Origin: Pilasporangium apinafurcum
Taxonomy: Eukaryota > Oomycota > Peronosporomycetes > Pythiales > Pythiaceae
Direction: 5' to 3'
DNA length: 64,000 nucleotides
Assembly: GCA_001600495.1 (NCBI GenBank)
Contig: BCKE01000013.1
Coordinates: 89,190 to 153,189, forward strand
Positions 11,504-21,686 of the stretch are shown here, piece by piece. The translations under genes were made by a program, and so were the position numbers. The notes under the pieces are model-generated. The model made no database searches. It had not been told where the DNA came from and was given only the letters and a program-made list of their open reading frames with translations. Positions within the stretch are counted from its first letter, which is position 1. The number at the start of each line of letters is the position of its first letter.

Positions 11504-13744
11504 ATGGCGACAATGGCATTGCCCACAAGTGCGATCATCGGCTTAAGCACTGTAGATCTGATCATTTGCGGCGTCTATCTACTCTCTGTGCTATGTGTGG
11601 GTCTCTTCTTCACGTTAAAGGAGCAGCGTGACCGTGAGCGTCTGCGTCAAAAACGAAGAGCTAAGGCGGCCACGCATCACGCGGAGAGCTATCGCGATCA
11701 CTCTGGTAATAGCAGCATTGGCCATCAACGCGTCGCTGACGACCAGATCCTGGAGGAATATTATCTCGGCGGACGAAGAATTCCGTGGTGGGCGCTCGCG
11801 GTGGCGGATGTGAGCTCATACATTGATATCTCTGGCACAATGATCAACACAGCCTTGATCTATGCCTTGGGTATCAAAGGTATGTACATTGAGATTCGCG
11901 GAGGGTTGTGCCTCTTCTTGGCGTTCCAGTTGGCGTATACGGGCAAGCTGTCGCGACGATGCCCAGTGAAGACGCGAGGCGAATGGTGCGCGTTGTATAT
12001 CTCTTCACTTGGAGCGGTGAACAAATTAGATTTACTATTTCTTCGTATGTCTACCAGGATTAAATTTCGCTTTGGCAGCCGAAGAGATGGCGTGCTGTTG
12101 CGCTCGTTGATTGCATGCACGTCGATCACAAGTGGGATCCTTGCCGTGACATATTTCGCAGTTGGAGGAGGTTTGTAACTATTCATTGTTGGGAATTGCA
12201 TGCATTTGATAGTTGACTAACCAAAGATATACTTTTATAGGCAAGTTTTTCACAGAGTTTGTGCATGTACCTGAGTGGTGGGGGTTGCCATCCGAGTTCT
12301 GGGCGGCGGGGTTTCTCATGGTCATCGGTATTCTCTACACCATCGCATCAGGGTTCACAACCGTCGTGTACACGGATGTCTACCAAAGTCTCTTTATCTT
12401 TGCCTCATTTATCATCGTAGCAGCTATGGGTATGTTCGTATCTTTACCTGACGAGTTTACAGTGTTTTTACCGCACAAGAGTCGACATGGTGAACCGTCG
12501 ATGTTGCAATTCAACACTACAAGGGATGCGTGGGTGTCTGCTGTCCCACCTCATTCACTCCAGTTACCTGAAGCTGCTTCCTATTCGGAATATAATTCCT
12601 TCAGTCTCATTCTTATAACGTACCTGCTGCTTCAAGGCATGCGATCAGCGTCTGGCCCAGGCGGCTCGGGCCTGCAAACAGTGCTGGCTACCAAATCTGA
12701 GCGCGAAGTTCGGTCTCAAACATTCCTCGGGATGGTGTTACTTGCTCTGCGATGGGCGTTCAGTGGTGGCGTCGCTATCCTGGGCATCAACTACACAATG
12801 CAACATACAGACTTCGTGATGGACCCAGAACGTGTCGTGCCAGTGGTCATCGACAAGATCCTCCCCACGGGAGTGAAAGGTTTTGTCTTGGCTTCATTGC
12901 TCGCTGCAGCTCTAACGACGTTTGACACAACGATCAACAGCTCGTCTTCTTACTGGACCGTGGATCTCTACCAGGCGCTGATCAATCCCACTGCCAGTGA
13001 GCGGCAGTTACTGTGGCATGCGCGGTGTTCAACCGTTGTGATTATGTTGTCAGGATTGCTGCTATCGCTGCATGTGGTCACCATCAATAAGATTTGGGGA
13101 TTCATGACCATTGCCATGGCCGGTGCATTCATCTGGCCATTTTTTTTGGCCTGGTACTGGTCACGGTTTAATGGCTATAGTTGCCTGTGCGGTGTCTTTG
13201 CTGGATTCTTGGCGGCTTGTTCGACCTTCGTGTAAGTGCGAGTAACCCTTATATGCTTGAAGCTCTATCAATTTGCCTTCATCTCACACGTATACATGCA
13301 ATGTGTTTTTTTAGTTTCGCACCTCAACTCCCAGAGCTAACGGCCCTGCTGATCACATCCTCAGCTTCTGGGGGCATGTCCATTCTTGTGTGTTTACTGA
13401 CCGCTCCTGTGCCTGACCGCGTGCTTAGACGCTTCTACCGGTTTGCGCGTCCACCTGGAGCGTGGAACGTCATCAAGCACATGTGCTTTACAGACGATGT
13501 AATCCACGATATCAACCATGAAAACCGATTGGATTTGGCATGTACAGGGCTAATCGCGCTAGCACAGTTGGCATTATACCTCTTTGCCGTGAGCTTTGTG
13601 GCGAAGGTATGGTGGCAAAGCGCGGTTTTGTTTGTGATATTGTGTCTGGTTTCGCCTGTGATCTACCTGAAATGGTATGTGAAACTCAAAGATCGACCGG
13701 TGGGACTTATCCGTAGCGAACTCAACGAGGATCTCCTGGAATAA
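11504..13744 (+). CDS. Sodium/solute symporter (SSS / SLC5 family)
   Basis: Exons 11504-11985, 12058-12170, 12241-13231 and 13315-13744 join in phase to 671 aa. TM1 is STVDLIICGVYLLSVLCVGL. Family hallmarks follow: a YYLGGRRIPWWALAVADVSS segment, then TRGEWIKFRFGSRRDG, which is restored only when the 72-nt intron 1 is removed, and SLLAAALTTFDTTINSSSSY late in the core. The second intron has a GACTAAC branch site. About 13 membrane spans are expected for this family at the plasma membrane. The substrate (sugar, amino acid, vitamin or other) cannot be told. The ATG at 11504 is taken because the upstream in-frame codon is only GTG. Intron 1 is a multiple of three and stop-free, so automated callers may retain it. 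Confidence 0.88.
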
Positions 13745-15292
13745 AAGGCGAGGATCCTAATTACTTGCCGCGTGCGATAGTTTTGCTGTTCAGTTTGATT
13801 GCAATTAACGTTCATAAGCATGTCTACACTTCTGGACTTCCCATTTCATTTAAGATAGTGGACCAGTTGGATGAGGATGGGGAAGCTTGAAGTTTCACAG
13901 CACCATTCAGCGATGAAAGCGGCAGAATGACTAACACAGCATACACACAAACTTGATTTTCTACAAAAGTTCAGCACACCATGCTGTTGCGTCCATCATG
14001 ACGAGAGTTTCTGCTTTCAGCGATTTTCAATATGCCACTGCTTCTACAAAAAGCTGCAACAAACGGTGGAACAAGCGAGTGAACAACTACGGTTAGTTCG
14101 TGTCTAATTGTAAGTCTGCCTCATGGAAACGCTTGCTGGAGCTTTCACTTCGTCGTCCATCAAAGTAAAGGCTTCCACAAAAGCCCAGTTCGTCGAAAGA
14201 TCGAAAAAACAGATATATTTCCGACGCCAATCGTGAGTGCATTATAGTGGGATCGGCGACATTGGCAAGAAAACGCAAATGAAACTAGTACAGTAGAAAA
14301 CATAGGGGCACAAGGAGGGGATCGACTCACGACAACACGAGCGAGCGGATGTCATTGGAATGATTTCAACAGCAGTAGCAGCAAAAGTTTGAGACAAATA
14401 GCTCAGCTAACTTGTTCATTACACATACCGTGATCGGTTGGTGGGCTACAACCATACGAAAATGCACGATCTTGAGTGAGCGGACAGATGCTGAAAGCCT
14501 GAGCTGATACAGTGCGCAACGGTATTTCGTGGTATAAGGATCTGAAGATCTATCGGTGGATTCGCTCAACAACCATCCACTTGAGTAAGGTGGATGGATG
14601 CATATTCGTCAATAGATACAACAACAGCAACAAAAGCATCCATCGAATGGCATGTGGCTTCTCACATTGACCCTGGGATAAATGACACCCACCAACATCA
14701 TTTTCTTCTCTGCGAAAAAACAAAAATATGGGCAATTGCTTCGATATGAAGATGGAACGGATGGGATATCATAAATTAGTGTGAATGAGCGGTATCACTC
14801 ACATCATGCATTGAGTGAGTGTGTGTCCATTGAACCCAACCAACTTGCCCATACACCCACACTACCGTACGTAATATCCAGTCCACCAGGCACACAGAAA
14901 AGTGAGATAACCACTGAAATCCCCCCATCATCCACTCAAGACTGGATAGGTTTAGGTGATTTAGCAATGGTACAGGGTTAGGACTATATCCACATAGTGG
15001 ACCATGGTGGAGAGCTGTTTTCCCCTAACCTTCGTGTACACCAATTTGTGACAAGAAGTAATCCGCAAACGCCCACAACTAAAAAAACCTGCACACAGTA
15101 CAGTACGCTTGGTGGACAGACAGGCCCGGTCGGGGGTGTGTTCCTTTGTGGCGGATAGATCGATTGTGGATCGATAGGTAGTAGTGGAAAAATCACTCGA
15201 CCACATTCCCAAAAAAAACACAGAGAACACACAAACGAAGAGTCCAGCACAGCAGCCGACGAAGAACTCTGAGTAGAGATAGATTTCCATTC
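13745..15292. other. Intergenic, no gene seen
   Basis: No supported coding frame on either strand. It separates the symporter from the second small-family paralogue. Confidence 0.55.
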
Positions 15293-15898
15293 ATGGCACC
15301 AAAGGAGATGACTAGCGACGCCGGCGTGTGTGCCGACGACCACTACTATATGCACCCACAGCAACCGCTAGCTGGGCAGGTACTACCACCACAACAATCC
15401 GCAACGGACGACAACGGTGACAACACCACCGACGTCGAAAGTTGCAGTGGTAGTGATAGTGAAGCCACCACGATGGCAAAGAAGATGAAGAAGCGACTGC
15501 GGTGGTCCACCATCACGGTCCACGAGTTTGGTGTGGGCTTCGGTGGAAGCTCCGTGCCGAGCAAAGGTGGTCCCGCGATTGGCTTGGCAGACAAGCCTGA
15601 GTTCACCTGGACGACAAAAGTCGGTGAAATGGCTGAATGCAGTGAAGGTGTGCACCGCTTCAACGCCGAAGAGCGTGTCCGCCTACTACAAACTGCGGGT
15701 GAGAGTGATGGAATGATCCTGCGTTTCTCCCGAGAAACGAACATCATTCTGACCTCTCGACGACGGACACTGGTAGAAGATATCGCTGAACAGAAGACTA
15801 AAGCCAAGAAACGCAAGGCAGAACCTGTGACGGTCCACGAACGGCCGTGTACGGCTTTCCTCAGTCGACCGCGCATGATCCCTGCCAACTATGCGTAA
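15293..15898 (+). CDS. Small-family protein paralogue 2 (RWSxITVxEFGVG motif)
   Basis: Single exon, 201 aa. It is the closest relative of the gene at 9108. The core LRWSTITVHEFGVGFGGS starts near residue 67, followed by the Trp strand (EFTWTTKVGEMAE), the helix block (EERVRLLQTAGESDGMIL), a basic linker and the same ending (RPRMIPANYA). The N-terminus is unrelated to paralogue 1 in sequence but likewise acidic and Ser/Thr-rich, just ahead of a KKMKKR basic patch. Same orientation as both sister genes, with the symporter and a long spacer between paralogues 1 and 2. Function unknown. Confidence 0.8.
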   Translation: MAPKEMTSDAGVCADDHYYMHPQQPLAGQVLPPQQSATDDNGDNTTDVESCSGSDSEATTMAKKMKKRLRWSTITVHEFGVGFGGSSVPSKGGPAIGLADKPEFTWTTKVGEMAECSEGVHRFNAEERVRLLQTAGESDGMILRFSRETNIILTSRRRTLVEDIAEQKTKAKKRKAEPVTVHERPCTAFLSRPRMIPANYA

Positions 15899-16926
15899 AT
15901 ATCTCTGCGAACGAAGCAGCCCAAACCAGTTTTGTATACTACTGACATTTTTCCTCCAGCTTCAGTAGCTGGTGATGGATGGTTACAATTTTGACAACTA
16001 CCCGTGTGGTAGTTTCGAAGAGGGAACTCACAGAGTGCGACGATTCTTGGCGATCTTACCCCATTCCAATTTGGGCGACCAAGATGAAGGGAGCTCGAAT
16101 CCCTTCAGCTCTTCCCTCACCCCCTTCCCTCTACCTTGTGCATTGTGGGCTACCTTCTCCAGTCATGGAGAATACTATCAAGTTATTTGATTCTTACTAT
16201 AATAATTTATTAGTTCACTAGGCAAAGTAAGCAAACAACTCAATTCAATCTATCCATTTCACATCAACTTGCTTTCGCTTCATATTTGCTATTCTACCGA
16301 TAACAGTCCATCCAGTTGCCATTCCTATTGCTAAGCAACGGTGCTATGTGTCTAGCTATGATATATGTATTCAATTCGTTTCATGATCGCATCTGATCCT
16401 CGTCGATGTAAACCTTGATGGTAATTTTGTTTCTTCTTCTTCTTCTTTTCCATCGCATGTGCGACGCAGACAAGCAGACATGTCGTCGCACTTCTTGAGT
16501 CCCTCACCCATAGCCAAACAGATAACAGTCACTTACCATGGGTTAACGGGTTTTGATTTTAAGAACCATTTAACATCAAACCCACCTTTGACAAAAGGTC
16601 ACTTATAATTTTCAAGTATAATGCTAACGTGTACGAGTCAGACATGGACCCTCTTCCGACCCGTGAGTTAAAAAACCCGGGTTGAAGTTTTTTGCACCTG
16701 AAAATAGAATCTCTGCGTTCATAGGTCAAAAATCACGTTCTTTTTTTTGTACCCTCGACTGAAGTGGAGCCATGACGCTGTCTCCCCTAAAAAAGGGTTG
16801 AAGTCAGTCAAATCAGAGTTAAATGCAATCCACATACAAAAATCGTTAGCTCGTCCTGCTACGGAGGTACGAAAACTCGGCATATGGAAAATATATCAAG
16901 GAGACGAATGATGAGCTTTGCTGGTG
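15899..16926. other. Intergenic, no gene seen
   Basis: No supported gene. A TTC repeat lies near 16430-16450. Confidence 0.5.
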
Positions 16927-17463
16927 GTTGCCAGCATACAGTCTTATCGTGTGGACGCGTTTGAGAGATTTAGATTCTCCTGCTGTCTACAAATAGTCTT
17001 CTTACATTCTATTCTGCTCGTCGTAACTCTTATGGTCTTGGAAGTTTACGTAGGGGACATATGACGATGTTTTTTTACACATTTACATTTCACTCCCACA
17101 TCATTCTGCGCTCGCTGTTATTGCAGCGGAAAATCTGGTGGCAGCCCGAGTTCATCGAGTTAGTGTGTGTGCTCGACATATGACTTGTTGTGAAGTGACT
17201 AGTCGACGCACAACTTGTTGTGAAGCGACTGGTGTCCGTCTTGGAAACTCGATGCTGCGCGACAACAAAATTACGAAATGTTAATGAGTGTGTCAGAACA
17301 CACACCATATCGATGAGCCAGTGCTGCCATCATATGTCTCCTACGTAGACTTGTAAGACCATTAGAGTTATGACGAATAGAATAGAGTGTAGGAAGAGTA
17401 TCCGTGGACAGCGGGAGAGTCTCTCTCAAACGCGTCCACAGTTTTAGTCTGTATGATGGCAAC
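16927..17463. repeat. Non-autonomous inverted-repeat element (MITE-like), copy a
   Basis: About 537 bp. The left end reads GTTGCCAGCATACAGTC then TGGACGCGTTTGAGAGATT; the right end is its imperfect reverse complement, ending ATGATGGCAAC. Inverted arms extend roughly 130 bp inward, including GTAGGGGACATATGACGA on the left and its counterpart on the right. The same terminal sequence occurs at 18.9, 24.8, 30.5, 34.4 and 35.2 kb, where it flanks a Tc1/mariner transposase tail, so this copy is probably a deletion derivative of that family. No coding potential. Confidence 0.75.
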
Positions 17464-17909
17464 TGTCAATAGTAGAAGTCTAATTTATTGGGCAAAAATC
17501 GAAGTACAGAAAACGCTGAGCGGTTAGGGGTAGTGGACGTGCCCATAATTGGCGCATAGGAACTGGCGTACAGTGTGGACGGTGTGGGCGGAAACCACCA
17601 CTACAGTGGCCACATCTATCAAACCATGTGGGGGAGGGGAGGGAGGGGAAAAGAACGGAGACGACGTAGGATCCATCCACCCCTCGTCCTTCTTCTGTGA
17701 AGAAATGGATGGCGACGTGTGAGTTAAGTTGACTCGACAAGTAACCAAGAAGAAGAAGAAGAAGCAACAGCCCAAAAAAAGAAAGAGAAAGCAGAGGAAC
17801 ATCTCAACCGTTCCTTCCGCCTTTTCTTCCTCATTCGCATTACTCTTCTTGCTTACACGCGAGTGCTATCTGCTTGTACGAGTCAAAAACACTTATACAG
17901 CTGTGATCG
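17464..17909. other. Upstream region of third small-family paralogue
   Basis: Contains G-rich and GAAGAA microsatellite stretches (17748-17765) and a pyrimidine-rich block at 17810-17860. It probably holds the promoter and 5' leader of the next gene. No coding exon was recognised, although the paralogues have longer N-termini. Confidence 0.4.
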
Positions 17910-18386
17910 ATGGTGATGCGAAAATCAGTACGGTGGTCGACCATCACAGTCTATGAATTTGGTGTGGGCATCGGTGGCAGCTCTGTTCCAAAGCGAGGAG
18001 GTCCTGCGGTCGGTCTGGCAAAGAAGCCAACGCATATTTGGTCCACGACAGTCGATCAAGTCAAGGACTCTCTGCGTGCGATCAATGGTCATGCTGACGG
18101 CTGTGACCCGTCGGGGAAATCACGAGTGACCGTTGAAGCTACAGATAGTGATAATATGGATGGCAATATTTCCCAGCAATTGCCATCAAGTCCAAGGAGA
18201 TATCGACGTGTGCGTTGGTTAAAGCCACTGGAGCGGATCAACATGCTCGAAAAGGCAGGATACAGTGAAAGGAAGATTTATCGTATGCTAATGGAGTCGT
18301 CGAAAATTGCCATGTCGAGACGGTTGTGTCTGCGTTTACCAGTTGATGCCAGTGGATCTTCGGCGTCTCCTGTGCGCCATCATTAG
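17910..18386 (+). CDS. Small-family protein paralogue 3, short N-terminus
   Basis: Single exon, 158 aa. The motif VRWSTITVYEFGVGIGGS begins at residue 7, so the 60-90 residue acidic N-terminus of the two sister proteins is missing. Between the first block and the helix block (LERINMLEKAGYSERKIYRM) lies an insert of about 60 residues that the sisters lack. The shared RPRMIPANY ending is replaced by a Ser-rich tail. This looks like an older, diverged duplicate; an undetected upstream exon is possible. It lies between two MITE copies. Function unknown. Confidence 0.7.
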   Translation: MVMRKSVRWSTITVYEFGVGIGGSSVPKRGGPAVGLAKKPTHIWSTTVDQVKDSLRAINGHADGCDPSGKSRVTVEATDSDNMDGNISQQLPSSPRRYRRVRWLKPLERINMLEKAGYSERKIYRMLMESSKIAMSRRLCLRLPVDASGSSASPVRHH

Positions 18387-18936
18387 CAAAACTTGAGTGT
18401 AAAAAATAAGCTACGATAATTTATTGTATATTCATCATTGATGCTTGTGTATGGAATATTCCTGTCCTGGTGCAGCACAACTGTATATGTGTCGCATGGA
18501 TAACGAATGCATGGTCAATCAGTCAGTCGATTCGAGCAAGGATGCGCAATGCTCAAACTCTATATAACTCACAAAGATGAAAACGTGTTGATGCTGGCGT
18601 TCTGTATGAGAACGAAATCACATGTCCATAATATGATGATCACATCGCGAGATTCACATATCCACGGGTGTGAGAAAAAAATTGCTGCTTCACATATTCG
18701 TCAGCAACGAATTTGGTGATGAGAACTTGGAACAATTACTTTAAACGTTGGAAACGCAAGCAACAAATTCATGGACATGTACGCGAAAATTTTATGGTTC
18801 GCTTTCTCTCATTGCTTTACTATTCACCTGTATGAGCAGTCATTCTCTTGCGTGCTACCAACTTCAATTCTCTGCCGTTCTTCTTTCTTTATTATATAAC
18901 AAGTAGTCACATTGCTCCAGCTGCGATACCCTCCGC
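18387..18936. other. Intergenic, no gene seen
   Basis: No supported coding frame or RNA gene. AT-rich 3' flank of the third paralogue. Confidence 0.5.
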
Positions 18937-19203
18937 GACCACATGGTTGCCATCATACGGACTAAAACCATATGGACGCGTTTGAGAGATTGTTAGACCC
19001 CACGGATATTCTTTCTGCACTCCATTTTCCTCGTTGTGGCTCTAATGATCTTGGAAATCCACGTAGGAGCCACATGGCGAGCGTAAGAATGTTCTTCGAC
19101 TGAAACCAGTACTCTCGCACTTAACTGCTGTACAAGTGCAAGGATCTAAATCTCTCAAACGCGTCCACACAGTAAGACCGTATGGTGACTGCATGGCCGC
19201 GCG
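18937..19203. repeat. MITE-like inverted-repeat element, copy b
   Basis: A short (about 270 bp) member of the family at 16927. The left terminus contains GGTTGCCATCATACGGAC and TGGACGCGTTTGAGAGATT; the right contains the reverse complement, ending near CGTATGGTGACTGCATGGC. The arms are imperfect. It lies about 180 bp upstream of the CDK7-like start. Confidence 0.75.
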
Positions 19204-19380
19204 GTTACCTCCGCAAGCGAACAAAATGCATTAACCTAGCCACTTTCATTTTATATCCAATAGAATTCGGGTTTGCAACGTCTCTTGGTTTGCAAATAAA
19301 ATAAAAATGGAAACAATTTGATTGGATATAATTGTGATGCTCCTTATGAACCTTCGATATCACATCAGTTTGACCACCAC

Positions 19381-20633
19381 ATGAAGCGGAAGATCGGCGA
19401 TCAACAGCAGCAGACCCAGCGCAAGCGCATTGGTGCGTACGAGAAACATCAGGAAATCGGTCGTGGCACCTACGGGACAGTGTATCTCGGCATCCATCAT
19501 GAGCCACCTCACACACATGTTGCCATTAAAAAAATCTATGGACACGCAAAGATCGGGCACCAGGAAGCCAAGGTGCTGAAAATGTGTGCCGAGTCCGCAC
19601 ACGTTGTGAATGTAGGAAAGACACACAATATATGACGCGGTTATGATTTGATATGTTCATCCTCACATTTGTGATGTATGTGTGGGGACTTGTATGTCAC
19701 TACAGATTCTGGAGGTGGTGGAGCAAGACGACAAGCTTTATCTGATCTTGGAATATATGGACAGCGATCTCGAGACGATCATTAAAGCGACTGACCATCT
19801 GCCTGACTTCGAAATGGCACAGGTCAAGACGTACTTGCATATGCTACTTCAAGGAGTACAGGAACTACATAGCAAGAACATTCTCCATCGTGACCTAAAA
19901 CCAAACAACTTGCTCGTCTCCAAGCAACACAAGATCGCTAAGATCTCGGATTTTGGCATGGCGACGTTAATCGATCCAGACAAAACAACAAAGCGGTCGA
20001 TTCAGGTCGTAACGCGAGCATATAGAGCGCCAGAGTTGTTCTTTGGTGACGATACGTATGGATTCGCAGTGGATATGTGGTCAACCGGGTGTATTTTCGC
20101 GGAGATGTTGCTACGTCGACCATTCTTTGATGGCGCTTCAGATATTGACCAGTTGAGTCTGATCTTTGCAGCGCTAGGCTCTCCGAGTCAAAATGGATGG
20201 GAGGTACGTTTGTTTGCCCTGTTTTCATCCAGTAAATCAATCGCACTGATTGATTGATTCTCCATATGTATAGGCGGCTGCCAAGCTTCCGTTCTATCTG
20301 AGATTCAAAGACACACATCCGTTGCCGCTGCAGGAGCAATTTCCTGCTCTTTCTACCACTGGGGTTGATCTCCTGTCCAAGTTGTTGCGATTAGATCCAA
20401 CACAACGTATTTCTGCGCAAGAGGCTTTGCAACATCCATTTTTTCAAGAAGAGCCTGTGATAGTAACATTGGATGATCTAGTGATCATTGAACCACCCGA
20501 GCGAATGGCGAGGAAGAAGAACACGACGACGACGACGACGACTACCACCACGCAAGCAGGAGCGACCACAGAGAATGTCGTTGTAGTATCCGATGATAAC
20601 ACGTTTGTAATCAAAGGACGGCGGATAGTGTAG
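19381..20633 (+). CDS. Cyclin-dependent kinase, CDK7-like
   Basis: Exons 19381-19611, 19706-20203 and 20274-20633 join in phase 0 to 362 aa. The kinase core is complete: Gly loop IGRGTYGTVYLG, Lys in VAIKKI, catalytic loop HRDLKPNNLL, DFG in SDFGMATLI, and activation segment VVTRAYRAPELFFG. The stretch VDMWSTGCIFAEMLLRRPFF followed by a DIDQL motif resembles CDK7, the kinase of the CAK/TFIIH complex. The alphaC region (GHAKIGHQEAKVL) is short and does not match PSTAIRE or the CDK7 equivalent, so cyclin binding may differ. The C-terminal tail has a polythreonine run encoded by an ACG repeat. CDK10 or CDK-like kinases are alternatives. Confidence 0.82.
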
Positions 20634-20803
20634 CCAACGGTATGCAGGTCCAGTGATGTCGCTGTAGCCGAGAGTGAATACACCAGCCGTTGCCAAATGA
20701 AAAAGCACAATATTCGAGGTTGTTATTACCATGGATTTGTGTTTACTGTCGCCCATAGCGTCCTGAATACGTTCATCTATACTGCTGGGACAAGTAGAGT
20801 ATT

Positions 20804-21292
20804 TTAGCCCTTCTTGATCTTGGCTTCGTTGAAGATGACGTGTTGTCGGACGATTGGATCATACTATAAGCATAATAGCGTAGCATGGCCATTCATTAGC
20901 GATCAGCTCTCAGTAAGTAGCTATATGGCAACAAAACTTTTCTACTCCCATACCTTGCGCAGTGAGAGCTTTCTGGTCACGTTACGTGGGTTTTTCGTCG
21001 TTGTGTAGAAAAAACTAAATGCACGAGATAACGAGCACATCAGTATATCCATATGGATGCAAACAAGCAGAAGCTAGAAAAAAAATGGCGGATAGTGCAC
21101 ATTAGTACTCACCCGGTGCCGGCGGCACTCAGCATCTTGATCACCACGTTCTTTGCCTTTCCCTACAGAGATATTAAACGCGTTATATAAAGCGTCAGTT
21201 TTACCACATCGCTTATCGTATAAAGCGCAGGCGGAAAGAGCGTTCTTCCATCGCTGCATCTCCTCATGTATCGTCGCTCTTACCTTCGCCAT
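20804..21292 (-). CDS. Mitochondrial ribosomal protein bL33m
   Basis: Four tiny exons on the reverse strand: 21284-21292 (only ATG plus two codons), 21113-21162, 20954-21014 and 20804-20863. They join in phase to 59 aa, the normal size for L33. The protein opens MAK, then GKAKNVVIKMLSAAGTG, FFYTTKKNPRN, KLSLRKYDP and ends HVIFNEAKIKKG. This is the standard bacterial/mitochondrial L33 signature (LxSxAGTGFFYTTKKNxRN and KYDPxVxxHVxFxEAKIK). It works in the large subunit of the mitoribosome. No separate presequence is visible, as is common for L33m. Each intron has proper GT and AG ends. It is head-to-head with the MAP3K-like gene. Confidence 0.93.
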
Positions 21293-21686
21293 GGCTCTGT
21301 GTGGAATGTGTGCCAATGAACCAACTCTGGCATTTATCCCTTTCCGATTGGTTTATTTTGTATTTGGATGACAAATAACATGATATAATTGGATATAATT
21401 AATATAAATTAATATGATTGGCTTAAAAATGTCGAAATGGTGAGGAGATGATTTGCCCCAATTTGCTTTCGCGTCGTTTCGATTGTCAATGAGGATAACT
21501 TGAGGCTGATTACAGACTCTTCTCTATTTATATCGGATGGAGCTATTTTCCACTCCGCTATTTTTTTCGCTAAATAGCCACGAGCGAATCTGCAATGGCT
21601 ATGGTTATCATGCGGTTCATCTTCATCACTACTCGGATCATATTCGCTGCTTTGTTTCATTGCCTCTCTCTCATCTGAGTGATATG

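Noticed and set aside
21074-21316. 80-codon reverse-strand Cys-containing frame as a small protein
   Set aside because: It reads through two introns of the bL33m gene; the ribosomal protein model explains the region.
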